A stretch of DNA of 6,134 bases from Sphingomonadaceae bacterium (GTDB lineage: Bacteria; Pseudomonadota; Alphaproteobacteria; Sphingomonadales; Sphingomonadaceae): contig JAHDXX010000099.1 of assembly GCA_023384025.1 (NCBI GenBank), positions 403 to 6,536 of the forward strand, given 5' to 3'. The notes under the pieces are model-generated. The model saw nothing but the letters and a program-made list of their open reading frames with translations. It was not told the DNA's origin and did no database searches. Each line of letters begins with the position of its first letter. Position 1 is the stretch's first letter. This document shows, piece by piece, positions 1 through 5,783 of this stretch. Made by a program: the position numbers and the translations under genes.

Positions 1-80
1 GGGGCCGGGGCCACCCCCGCCCGTCGGGCCCGCCCCCCCCCCCCCCCCCGCCCCGTGGTGCCCCCCCCCCCCCCCCCCCA
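1..80. other. Low-complexity poly-C contig end, probable sequencing artefact
   Basis: This stretch is almost entirely G and C, with uninterrupted C runs at 33-49 (17 bases) and 61-79 (19 bases). On the minus strand, the direction in which hrpB runs out of the contig, these are poly-G. Such runs would turn the helicase into a polyglycine tail with no resemblance to the HrpB family. Two-colour Illumina chemistry reports missing signal as G, and poly-G read tails commonly get assembled at contig ends; this is the likeliest origin. A real homopolymer tract cannot be excluded from sequence alone. Confidence 0.75.
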
Positions 81-1567
81 CGAACGGAGGCTTGCTTTGC
101 GAGGTCCCCCCATCGCGCCGCCAGCTTGCGGCTGGCCTCCGCCCGGGGCGAACGGTCGCCCTGCCACCGTTGCAGCCGGGCAGCGAGGTCCTCGCCGCGC
201 CCGCCGAGCCCACGCTCCTGCAACAGCAACGCGAGTTGTGCCGCCGGCCCCGGAGCCCCATGCTCCGCACCGAACAGCACCATTGCCGCCTGCGCCGGGT
301 CCAGCGGCAAGGCAGCGAGTGCCTCCCCGCGCAGTGTAATCCGCCCGGTTTGATCGAGCGCGCCCAGCCCCTCCAGCCGCGCCCGCGCCGCCGCTAGCGA
401 AGCCACAGGCGGCGGGTCGAGCCAGGGCAGGCTGGCCGGGTCGGCGGTACCCCAGCGGGCCAGCGACAGAACCAGCGGAGCAAGGTCGGCGGTCTCGATT
501 TCCGGCAGGTCGAACGGCGGGCGCCCGGCATGGCCCGCTTCTTCCCACATCCGGAAAGCGACCCCCGGCCCTTGCCGTGCCGCGCGCCCCGCCCGCTGCG
601 CGGCGGAGGCCTGACTGGCGCGGCGGGTGACGAGATGCGTGGTGCCCGCCGCCTTGTCGAATTCGGCATGGCGGGCAAGGCCGCTGTCGACCACCACCGA
701 CACGCCATCGAGGGTGAGTGAGGTTTCGGCAATCGCCGTCGCCAGCACGATCCGGCGGCGCCCTTGCGCGTCGCGGCGGATCGCGGCGCGCTGGGCTGCG
801 GGCTCGCACTGGCCATGGAGCGGCAGGACCGGAACGTCAGGCAGGCGCTCTACCAGCCGCTCGCGCGTGCGCTCGATTTCGCCAACGCCGGGGAGGAAGG
901 CGAGAATGTCGCCGCTCTCATCGCGCCAGGCGGTCAGCACCGCGGCGGTCATCGCGTCTTCCAGCCGTTTGTCAGGAGCCGAGCCCAACCACCTGATTTC
1001 CAGCGGGTACGCCTTGCCCTCGCTTTCGATCACCGCTGCATCCTCGCCCAGCAGGCGGGCGAAGCGCGCGCCGTCGATGGTGGCGGACATCACGCAGACG
1101 CGCAGGTCCTCGCGCAAAATGCTGCGGCTCTCCAGCGCCAGCGCCAGCCCGAGGTCACTGTCGAGGTGCCGCTCGTGCGCCTCGTCGAACAGCACGGCGG
1201 AAACCCCCGCCAGTTCCGGGTCGGCGACGATCCGGTTGACGAAAATCGCCTCGGTCATCACCAGCACGCGGGTGCGGGAACTTGTCCTGCTGTCGAGCCT
1301 CGTGAGATAACCCACCGTCTCTCCAGCCTTTTCCCCGAGCAGTTCCGCCATCCGCTCCGCCGCAGCGCGCGCTGCAACGCGGCGGGGGGAAAGCAGGATT
1401 ACCTGGCCAGTGCACCAGTCCTCGCCCAGCAGCGCCGGTGCCACCGCCGTGGTCTTCCCCGCCCCGGGAGGTGCCACCAGCACCGCCGCTCCCTGCCCGC
1501 GCAAGGCGGCGAGCAGGCGTGGCAGGACAACATGGATGGGGAGGTCGGCGGTCACAACACAACCCAT
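1..1567 (-). CDS. hrpB: ATP-dependent helicase HrpB (DEAH box), 3' end missing at the contig edge
   Basis: The frame opens at ATG 1567-1565 and stays open to the window edge, so the gene lacks its C-terminal part. About 496 residues are credible, down to base 80; HrpB proteins are usually around 800 residues. Superfamily 2 DEAH-box helicase motifs are in order: Walker A APPGAGKTT (residues 32-40), DEAH (128-131), SAT (161-163), a motif V-like TAIAETSLT (277-285) and motif VI QRAGRAAR (324-331). A winged-helix/ratchet-like region follows (about 350-490). HrpB-family proteins are presumed ATP-dependent RNA helicases of poorly defined cellular role. The start is uncertain: no Shine-Dalgarno stands at a normal distance, because an inverted repeat ends 2 bases upstream of the ATG. 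GTG 1555-1553 is an alternative. The gene follows the polyprenyl synthase in the same direction (97-bp gap) and may be co-transcribed. Residues encoded below base 80 are glycine-rich artefact. Family assignment is firm; the start is not. Confidence 0.9.
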   Translation of the reverse strand, partial: MGCVVTADLPIHVVLPRLLAALRGQGAAVLVAPPGAGKTTAVAPALLGEDWCTGQVILLSPRRVAARAAAERMAELLGEKAGETVGYLTRLDSRTSSRTRVLVMTEAIFVNRIVADPELAGVSAVLFDEAHERHLDSDLGLALALESRSILREDLRVCVMSATIDGARFARLLGEDAAVIESEGKAYPLEIRWLGSAPDKRLEDAMTAAVLTAWRDESGDILAFLPGVGEIERTRERLVERLPDVPVLPLHGQCEPAAQRAAIRRDAQGRRRIVLATAIAETSLTLDGVSVVVDSGLARHAEFDKAAGTTHLVTRRASQASAAQRAGRAARQGPGVAFRMWEEAGHAGRPPFDLPEIETADLAPLVLSLARWGTADPASLPWLDPPPVASLAAARARLEGLGALDQTGRITLRGEALAALPLDPAQAAMVLFGAEHGAPGPAAQLALLLQERGLGGRGEDLAARLQRWQGDRSPRAEASRKLAARWGDLAKQASVRGGGGGGAPRGGGGGGGGPDGRGWPRP

Positions 1568-1569
1568 AT

Positions 1570-1655
1570 CCGTTCGTGTCGAGCGAAGTCGAGACACGGA
1601 TGCGCCGCGCGCGGTATCTCGACTGCGGCCTGCGGCCTCCGCTCGATACGAACGG
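1570..1655. repeat. Intergenic inverted repeat (sphingomonad-type), polyprenyl synthase-hrpB gap
   Basis: The outer arms are CCGTTCGTGTCGAGCG (1570-1585) and its complement at 1640-1655, matching at 15 of 16 positions. Homology between arms continues inward: AGTCGAGACAC on the left matches AGTCGAGATAC on the right after an extra ~13 nt GGCC-rich insertion in the right half, where GCGGCCT is tandemly repeated (about 1625-1638). The element begins 9 nt after the polyprenyl synthase stop and ends 2 nt before the hrpB ATG. No T-run follows the stem on the transcribed strand, so it is not a standard intrinsic terminator, though it could stabilise or attenuate the transcript. It shares CCGTTCGT...GAGC...GTCGA with the repeat at 4908-4997. 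Confidence 0.75.
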
Positions 1656-1664
1656 AGCTGGCGA

Positions 1665-2675
1665 TCAATACCCCCGCGCGACCGCGAATTGTGCCGCCTC
1701 GGCCATCGCGGCGCGGGCCTTGCTGTCGGGGAAGATCGAGATCGCGTCGATCGCGCGCTGGGCGAAATGCCGCGCGCGCTCGCGGGTGGCCTCGACCGCA
1801 TCGTACTTGCCAATCAGCCGGATCGCTTCGGCAAGGTCCTCATCGGATGAACGGTGCCCGGCAATCGCCAGCTGCCAGAACTTGCGCTCTTCCTCGGTGC
1901 CCCGGGCATAGGCGAGGATCACCGGCAGGGTCATCTTGCCTTCGCGGAAGTCGTCACCCTGATCCTTGCCCATTTCCGCAGCATCGGAATCGTAGTCGAT
2001 CGCATCGTCGACCAGCTGGAACGCCACGCCGAGGTTGCGGCCGTAATCCTCCAGCGCCTGTTCCTGCGCTTCGTCGCATTCGGCCACCACGGCCGCGATC
2101 CGGCTGGCGGCGGCGAACAGCGCGGCGGTCTTCGCGCCGATGATCGAGAGGTAGCGTTCCTCGCTGGTGCCGATCTGGCGCTGCGCGGTCAGCTGCGAGA
2201 CTTCGCCCTCGGCAATGATCGCGCTGGCGCTGGAGAGGATCTTGAGCACCTTGAGGCTGCCGTCCTCGGTCATCAGCTCGAACGCGCGGCTGAACAGGAA
2301 ATCGCCGACCAGCACCGTCGCCGGATTGCCGAAAATGATGTTGGCCGCCGCCTTGCCCCGGCGCAGCTCGCTGCCGTCAACCACGTCGTCGTGCAGCAGG
2401 GTGGCGGTGTGGATGAATTCGACCGCAGCGGCGAGCTTGTGATGTCGGGTGCCCTGGTACCCGACGAGCTCCGCCCCGGCGAGGGTGAGCATCGGGCGCA
2501 GCCGCTTGCCGCCGCCGGAAATCAGGTGCCCGGCCAGCGCCGGAATCAGCGGGATCTCGCTCTGCATCCGGTCGAGGATGACAGCGTTCACCGAATTCAT
2601 GCCGCTCGCGGTCAGGGCCAGCATCGGATCGAGCGTGGGGCGCTTGCGCGGCAGGGGGACGATTTCTGCGGTCAT
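1665..2675 (-). CDS. Long-chain polyprenyl diphosphate synthase (octa-/decaprenyl type)
   Basis: A 336-residue trans-prenyltransferase that adds isopentenyl diphosphate units to an allylic primer to build the ubiquinone side chain (IspB in E. coli, DdsA where the product is decaprenyl). It is cytosolic. Visible motifs: GGGKRLRP (54-61, substrate binding), first Asp-rich motif DDVVD (96-100), RRGK (105-108), KT (182-183), FQ then the second Asp-rich motif DDAID (219-227), and GDDFREGKMTLP (240-251). The residue five before the first Asp motif is Ala91; a small residue there fits a long-chain product rather than FPP/GPP. Length is normal. ATG 2675 is chosen because MTAEIVPL is the usual kind of N-terminus; ATG 2687 (four residues longer) is possible, and neither has a clear Shine-Dalgarno. 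The frame remains open to 3062 only because it shadows the divergent chorismate mutase gene. Product chain length cannot be read with certainty. Confidence 0.93.
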   Translation of the reverse strand: MTAEIVPLPRKRPTLDPMLALTASGMNSVNAVILDRMQSEIPLIPALAGHLISGGGKRLRPMLTLAGAELVGYQGTRHHKLAAAVEFIHTATLLHDDVVDGSELRRGKAAANIIFGNPATVLVGDFLFSRAFELMTEDGSLKVLKILSSASAIIAEGEVSQLTAQRQIGTSEERYLSIIGAKTAALFAAASRIAAVVAECDEAQEQALEDYGRNLGVAFQLVDDAIDYDSDAAEMGKDQGDDFREGKMTLPVILAYARGTEEERKFWQLAIAGHRSSDEDLAEAIRLIGKYDAVEATRERARHFAQRAIDAISIFPDSKARAAMAEAAQFAVARGY

Positions 2676-2716
2676 CGCAGCCGCCATGCGACTGTCGCGC
2701 AGCGAAGGCAAGACTT

Positions 2717-2723
2717 GAGAAGG
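2717..2723 (+). promoter_or_regulatory. Shine-Dalgarno GAGAAGG for chorismate mutase
   Basis: GAGAAGG lies 6 nt upstream of ATG 2730, a good spacing, and is the reason for preferring that start over ATG 2763, which has only a weak purine stretch (AGGCGATG) ahead of it. Confidence 0.55.
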
Positions 2724-2729
2724 CTTGGA

Positions 2730-3056
2730 ATGCAGCGCCACCCCGTGATAGGCGATGCGGCGATGACCGAACCCGCACCCGACCCGCAACTCGCCGCATT
2801 CCGCCGCAGCATCGACAATATCGATGCCGCCCTGGTCCATATCCTGGCCGAGCGGTTCCGCATCACCCAGGCGGTCGGCGCCTACAAGGCGGCCAGCGCC
2901 CTGCCCCCGTCCGATCCGGGCCGGGAAGAGCGCCAGATCGCCCGGTTGCGCAAGCTGGCGGAAGAATCGGACCTCGACCCCGAGTTCGGCGAGAAGTTCA
3001 TCCGCTTCGTGATCGAGGAAGTGATCCGCCACCACGAGAAAGCGCGCGAGGGTTAA
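2730..3056 (+). CDS. Chorismate mutase, monofunctional AroQ class
   Basis: Converts chorismate to prephenate, the first step toward phenylalanine and tyrosine, in the cytosol. From ATG 2730 it is 108 residues; from the in-frame ATG 2763 it is 97, closer to the usual minimal AroQ length. The core carries the three-helix AroQ pattern: FRRSIDNIDAALVHILAERF (helix 1), then RITQAVGAYK, a DPGREERQIARL turn/helix, and FIRFVIEEVIRHHE (helix 3). Compared from memory with the E. coli enzyme, the Arg of FRRS, the Arg of LAER, the Lys of AYK and the Arg-Glu of GREER correspond to Arg11, Arg28, Lys39 and Arg51-Glu52. The position of Gln88 appears to be His, which other stand-alone alphaproteobacterial AroQ enzymes also seem to have. 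The gene is divergent from the polyprenyl synthase, with only ~54 bp between starts. The upstream in-frame extension is antisense to that gene and not coding. Start choice is moderately sure; function is firm. Confidence 0.92.
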   Translation: MQRHPVIGDAAMTEPAPDPQLAAFRRSIDNIDAALVHILAERFRITQAVGAYKAASALPPSDPGREERQIARLRKLAEESDLDPEFGEKFIRFVIEEVIRHHEKAREG

Positions 3057-3115
3057 GAGCAAACCCCTATCCCGCGTTTACCGGATGTTATGCTTGCCGC
3101 GCTATTAACCATGGC

Positions 3116-3514
3116 ATGGCAAGCGTTCCGAACCTCCCTCTCGCCTCAGCACCGGATCTGGCCGGGGTTCTCGGCCGCCGCCGTTCGGAACGGCTGACGG
3201 TCTGCCTGCCGGGCAAGCTGGTGCTGCTCGACGGCGAATTCGACTGTGCGCTGGAAGACATTTCCCAAACCGGGGCGCGGATCATTTCCGATGCCCCCCT
3301 GCACATGGGCCGGCGCGGGATCCTGTCGTGCTCGCCGATGGAGGCCGTGTTTGCCGTGGTCTGGACCAAGGGCCAGTATGCCGGTCTCGAGTTCGAGGAA
3401 GAGGAATCGCTCGGCACCATCCGCATGCTGCGCTGGCACAATGATCGCGACCGGCAGCGGCACGATTCCGCCTTGCGCGACATGGTGCAGAAGTGGGGCT
3501 CCGGCGCGCGCTGA
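3116..3514 (+). CDS. PilZ-domain protein, probable cyclic di-GMP receptor
   Basis: A 132-residue soluble protein, essentially a single PilZ domain (about 18-107) with a short helical tail. The two c-di-GMP-binding signatures are intact: RxxxR as RRSER (22-26) and DxSxxG as DISQTG (48-53), followed by the beta-barrel strand pattern ending in VVWTKGQYAGLEF (81-93). PilZ proteins bind c-di-GMP and pass the signal to motility, polysaccharide or transcription partners; no partner domain is present, so the output is unknown. ATG 3116 is the only start preserving the domain; an overlapping ATG at 3111 is in another frame. There is no obvious Shine-Dalgarno (the leader reads GCTATTAACCATGGC), so initiation may be leaderless or SD-independent. 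It follows chorismate mutase by 59 bp without a visible terminator and could be co-transcribed. Its stop touches the stop of the convergent histidine kinase gene. Confidence 0.9.
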   Translation: MASVPNLPLASAPDLAGVLGRRRSERLTVCLPGKLVLLDGEFDCALEDISQTGARIISDAPLHMGRRGILSCSPMEAVFAVVWTKGQYAGLEFEEEESLGTIRMLRWHNDRDRQRHDSALRDMVQKWGSGAR

Positions 3515-4900
3515 TCAGGCCGTTGTGGCTTGAGCGGGGCGCGGCAGGCTGAGCCGCACGAGCAAACCGCCCAGATCCTCGCTTTCCGCCAGCGACACGC
3601 TGCCGCCGTAGATTTCCGCAACATCGCGCACGATTGCAAGGCCAAGGCCTGTGCCCGGCTTGCCGGTGTCGAGCCGCGCGCCGCGATCGAAGATGCGCGG
3701 CCATTCCGCCTCGGGGATGCCCATGCCGTCATCCTCGACCCAGATCACGCACTGTTCCGCTTCGCGTTCCGCATCGACCGTCACGAACACGCTGCCGCCG
3801 CCATACTTGGCCGCATTCTCGATCAGGTTGCCGAGTATCTCGTCAAGGTCCTGCCGCTCGATCGAAACCCGGGCGTCACGGTTGCCGTCGATATCGAACC
3901 GCACGTCAGGATAGAGCCGCTCGACCGCGCGGCGCACCCCTTCGGCGCTCTCGCACACCGGGGTACTGGCGAGGCCGACCGCCCGCCGACCGACAGCGCG
4001 GGCGCGGGCGAGATGGTGCTCGACATGCCGCTGCATGGTGCGCGCTTCGCGGATCACTGTCTCGGCGAGGTCAGGCGCATGGGCTGTCGCAGCGTTGTTG
4101 ACCACGGTCAGCGGCGTCTTGAGCGCATGAGCCAGGTTACCGGCATGGGTGCGCGCTTCCTCGGCCTGCTGCTCGCTGTGCGCCAGCAGCATGTTCAACT
4201 CCTGCACCAGCGGCTGGACTTCCAGCGGCAATGGGTCGGTCACCCGGTTGGTGCCGGTTGTCCGGATGCGCTGGATCGCCGCACGCACCCGGCGCAAGGG
4301 ACGCAGGCCATACCAGCTCTGCAACGCCGCCATCAGGAACAGGCCCAGCCCGAGCACGGCGAAGCTCCACAGCAGGATCGCACGGATCTGCGCCTGCTGC
4401 GATTTGAGCTCGCCGGTGGCCGAGGCGACGGCGAAGGTCCAGCGTGTCTCGCTGTCAGGCAGGATAACCGTGCGTTCGACCACGCGCAGCGGCTCGTCGG
4501 TGAACTGCGCGCTGTCGTAGAAATGCGGTTCGTTGTCGAAATGGTCGCCTTGCAGCTCCAGCGTGCGGTCCCACAGGCTGCGCGAGGGCCATGGGTCATG
4601 CCCGGCGCCGGTAATCTGCCAGTAGAGGCCGCTGTTCGGTTCGAGGAACCGCTGGTCGCCCAGCGCGCGGTAGAACACCACTTCGCCATCCTGCTCGATC
4701 TCCGCCGAAGCGATCATCGCCGTCAGCAGGTATTCGAGCTGGTTGTCGAAATTGCGCTGGATCAGGCTGCTCAGCGTGCGATCGAGCGCGAACCCGCCGG
4801 CCAGCAGCAGGACCAGAATCCAGCCTGCTGCGATCACCATCATCCGGCGCGACAGGCTGCCGGTATGCGGAGCGATCGCGGGGGGAACGGGTTCCTGCAT
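3515..4900 (-). CDS. PhoQ-like sensor histidine kinase
   Basis: A 461-residue inner-membrane kinase. Order: cytosolic N-terminus, TM1 (about 21-40), periplasmic sensor (about 41-172) rich in acidic and aromatic residues, TM2 (about 174-194), HAMP (about 195-246), dimerisation/phosphoacceptor helix with H-box HALKTPLTV (His258), then the HATPase domain: N-box NLIENAAKYG (358-367), G1 EDDGMGIP (389-396), F-box RIFDRG (402-407) and G2 GTGLGLAIV (416-424). All catalytic elements are present. The H-box HxLKTPL in place of HELRTPL is a hallmark of PhoQ-like kinases (HSLKTPL in enterobacterial PhoQ), supporting an envelope-stress, divalent-cation or antimicrobial-peptide type signal; the real ligand is unknown. 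ATG 4900 has GGAG at 4911-4908, 7 nt upstream, which is the edge of an inverted repeat. Its cognate regulator is immediately upstream (111-bp gap). The 3' end abuts the convergent PilZ gene with no intergenic bases. Confidence 0.95.
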   Translation of the reverse strand: MQEPVPPAIAPHTGSLSRRMMVIAAGWILVLLLAGGFALDRTLSSLIQRNFDNQLEYLLTAMIASAEIEQDGEVVFYRALGDQRFLEPNSGLYWQITGAGHDPWPSRSLWDRTLELQGDHFDNEPHFYDSAQFTDEPLRVVERTVILPDSETRWTFAVASATGELKSQQAQIRAILLWSFAVLGLGLFLMAALQSWYGLRPLRRVRAAIQRIRTTGTNRVTDPLPLEVQPLVQELNMLLAHSEQQAEEARTHAGNLAHALKTPLTVVNNAATAHAPDLAETVIREARTMQRHVEHHLARARAVGRRAVGLASTPVCESAEGVRRAVERLYPDVRFDIDGNRDARVSIERQDLDEILGNLIENAAKYGGGSVFVTVDAEREAEQCVIWVEDDGMGIPEAEWPRIFDRGARLDTGKPGTGLGLAIVRDVAEIYGGSVSLAESEDLGGLLVRLSLPRPAQATTA

Positions 4901-4907
4901 GTCTATG

Positions 4908-4911
4908 CTCC
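4908..4911 (-). promoter_or_regulatory. Shine-Dalgarno GGAG of the histidine kinase, lying inside the inverted repeat
   Basis: GGAG on the minus strand is 7 nt from ATG 4900. It forms the last four bases of one arm of the 4908-4997 inverted repeat and is complementary to CTCC at the other end (4997-4994), so folding of the repeat in the mRNA would pair it. Confidence 0.6.
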
Positions 4912-4997
4912 GTTCGTCCTGAGCTTGTCGAAGGACCGCACTTTCTTGCTACCTCACAGACAAGGACAGCCCTTCGACAAGCTCGGGGCGAACGGAG
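4908..4997. repeat. Intergenic inverted repeat within the regulator-kinase operon
   Basis: Two 27-base arms, 4908-4934 and 4971-4997, are complementary at 25 of 27 positions around a 36-nt loop. The core is GAGCTTGTCGAAGG / CCTTCGACAAGCTC, and the outer end CTCCGTTCG / CGAACGGAG is perfect. The two differences are C/T changes; they give G-U wobbles in a plus-strand RNA and C-A mismatches in the operon mRNA. The element starts 14 nt after the response-regulator stop and ends 7 nt before the kinase ATG. Its form is that of the short dispersed palindromic repeats I know from sphingomonad intergenic regions; copy number cannot be seen here. No U-tract follows, so it is not a typical terminator. 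Confidence 0.85.
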
Positions 4998-5011
4998 AAT
5001 TGAGCCGGACG

Positions 5012-5689
5012 CTATCCGCGGGTGCCTTCAGCCGGATCGTCAAGGCTGTAGCCAAGGCCGCGGATCGTGGTGATCACGTCCGCACCCAGCTTCTTGCGGA
5101 TGCGGGTGACGAACACTTCGATCGTGTTCGAATCGCGGTCGAAATCCTGATCGTAGATATGCTCGATCAGTTCCGTCCGGCTCACCACCTTGCCCTTGTG
5201 GTGCATGAGGTAGCTCAGGAGCTTGTATTCCTGCGCGGTCAGCTTGACCGGCTCGCCATTGAGCGTGACCCGGCCCGAACGGGTATCGAGCCGCACTTCG
5301 CCTGCGGTCAGCTCGGCCGAGGTGTTGCCCGAGGCACGGCGGATCAGCGCGCGCAGGCGGGCAATCAGTTCCTCGGTGCGGAACGGCTTGGCGAGATAGT
5401 CGTCGGCCCCGGCATCGAGCCCGGCGACCTTGTCCGACCACGAATCGCGCGCGGTCAGCACCAGGACGGGGAACTTGCGCCCTTCCTTGCGCCACATGCC
5501 GAGCACGGTCAGCCCGTCGATCTCCGGCAGGCCGAGGTCGAGGATCACCGCGTCGTATTCTTCGGTCGAGCCCATGAAGTGCCCGTCCTCGCCGTCAACC
5601 GACAGGTCCACGGCATAGCCGGTCTGCTCGAGGGTCGACTTCAATTGCTTGCCGAGTGTCGGCTCATCCTCGACGATCAGGATACGCAT
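5012..5689 (-). CDS. OmpR/PhoP-family response regulator
   Basis: A 225-residue DNA-binding regulator, the partner of the downstream kinase. The receiver domain (1-118) has acidic pocket Glu7-Asp8, phosphoacceptor Asp51 in ILDLGLPEIDG, Thr79 (LTAR) and Lys101 (KPF); LDAGADDYLAKPF (91-103) is the alpha4-beta5 dimer face of the OmpR group. The winged-helix output domain (about 124-216) contains LTAQEYKLLSYL (150-161), GKVVSRTELIEHIYD (166-180) and the recognition helix NTIEVFVTRIRKKLG (188-202), ending IRGLGYSL. All phosphorylation residues are intact, so phosphorylation-controlled transcription is expected; the regulon is unknown. ATG 5689 has GGGGAG (5704-5699) 9 nt upstream. The gene lies between the PepSY protein gene (94-bp gap) and the kinase gene (111-bp gap), all on one strand, consistent with one operon. 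PhoP is the closest match in style, but the symbol is not assigned. Confidence 0.96.
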   Translation of the reverse strand: MRILIVEDEPTLGKQLKSTLEQTGYAVDLSVDGEDGHFMGSTEEYDAVILDLGLPEIDGLTVLGMWRKEGRKFPVLVLTARDSWSDKVAGLDAGADDYLAKPFRTEELIARLRALIRRASGNTSAELTAGEVRLDTRSGRVTLNGEPVKLTAQEYKLLSYLMHHKGKVVSRTELIEHIYDQDFDRDSNTIEVFVTRIRKKLGADVITTIRGLGYSLDDPAEGTRG

Positions 5690-5698
5690 TGGTGAGGG

Positions 5699-5704
5699 CT
5701 CCCC
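5699..5704 (-). promoter_or_regulatory. Shine-Dalgarno GGGGAG of the response regulator
   Basis: On the minus strand GGGGAG stands 9 nt before ATG 5689. It is the only purine-rich site in range and supports this start. Confidence 0.5.
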
Positions 5705-5729
5705 TGTGGTGCCTGCTTGACTGTGCGCC

Positions 5730-5759
5730 TTAAGTGGTCGCTTGGCGGGATGGCGTCAA
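5730..5759 (-). promoter_or_regulatory. Possible internal promoter ahead of the response regulator
   Basis: Within the 94-bp PepSY-regulator gap the minus strand carries TTGACG (5759-5754), a good -35 hexamer for alphaproteobacterial housekeeping sigma. After a 17-18 nt spacer comes CACTTAA, a poor -10. If used, it would express the two-component pair separately from the PepSY gene. The -10 mismatch makes this weak. Confidence 0.25.
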
Positions 5760-5783
5760 CACGGCCTTGGTGGCTGCGCACAT

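Noticed and set aside
55..397. Short proline/arginine-rich plus-strand frames near the contig start
   Set aside because: They begin in the poly-C artefact and lie antisense to hrpB.
1570..1655. Inverted repeat read as a CRISPR remnant or intrinsic terminator
   Set aside because: There are no regularly spaced direct repeats, and no T-run after the stem. Its kinship to the 4908-4997 element fits a dispersed palindromic repeat better.
764..2143. A 459-codon plus-strand open frame opposite hrpB and the polyprenyl synthase
   Set aside because: It overlaps two well-supported minus-strand genes and the inverted repeat, with Arg/Pro/His-rich composition typical of antisense frames in GC-rich DNA.
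2704..2724. Direct repeat GAAGGC (2704-2709 and 2719-2724) as an operator
   Set aside because: The second copy is part of the chorismate mutase Shine-Dalgarno and six bases repeat easily by chance.
1854..2729. In-frame upstream extension of chorismate mutase (about 290 codons)
   Set aside because: It is antisense to the polyprenyl synthase; AroQ proteins are about 100 residues, and a good Shine-Dalgarno marks ATG 2730.
2688..3062. N-terminal extension of the polyprenyl synthase up to 3062
   Set aside because: The extra residues are the reverse complement of the chorismate mutase gene and match nothing in the prenyltransferase family; the normal N-terminus begins at 2675 or 2687.
3530..5695. 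A 721-codon plus-strand open frame opposite the kinase and regulator genes
   Set aside because: It is antisense to two genes with every family motif intact, spans both genes and the repeat between them, and its translation has no recognisable domain. High GC keeps this frame free of stops.
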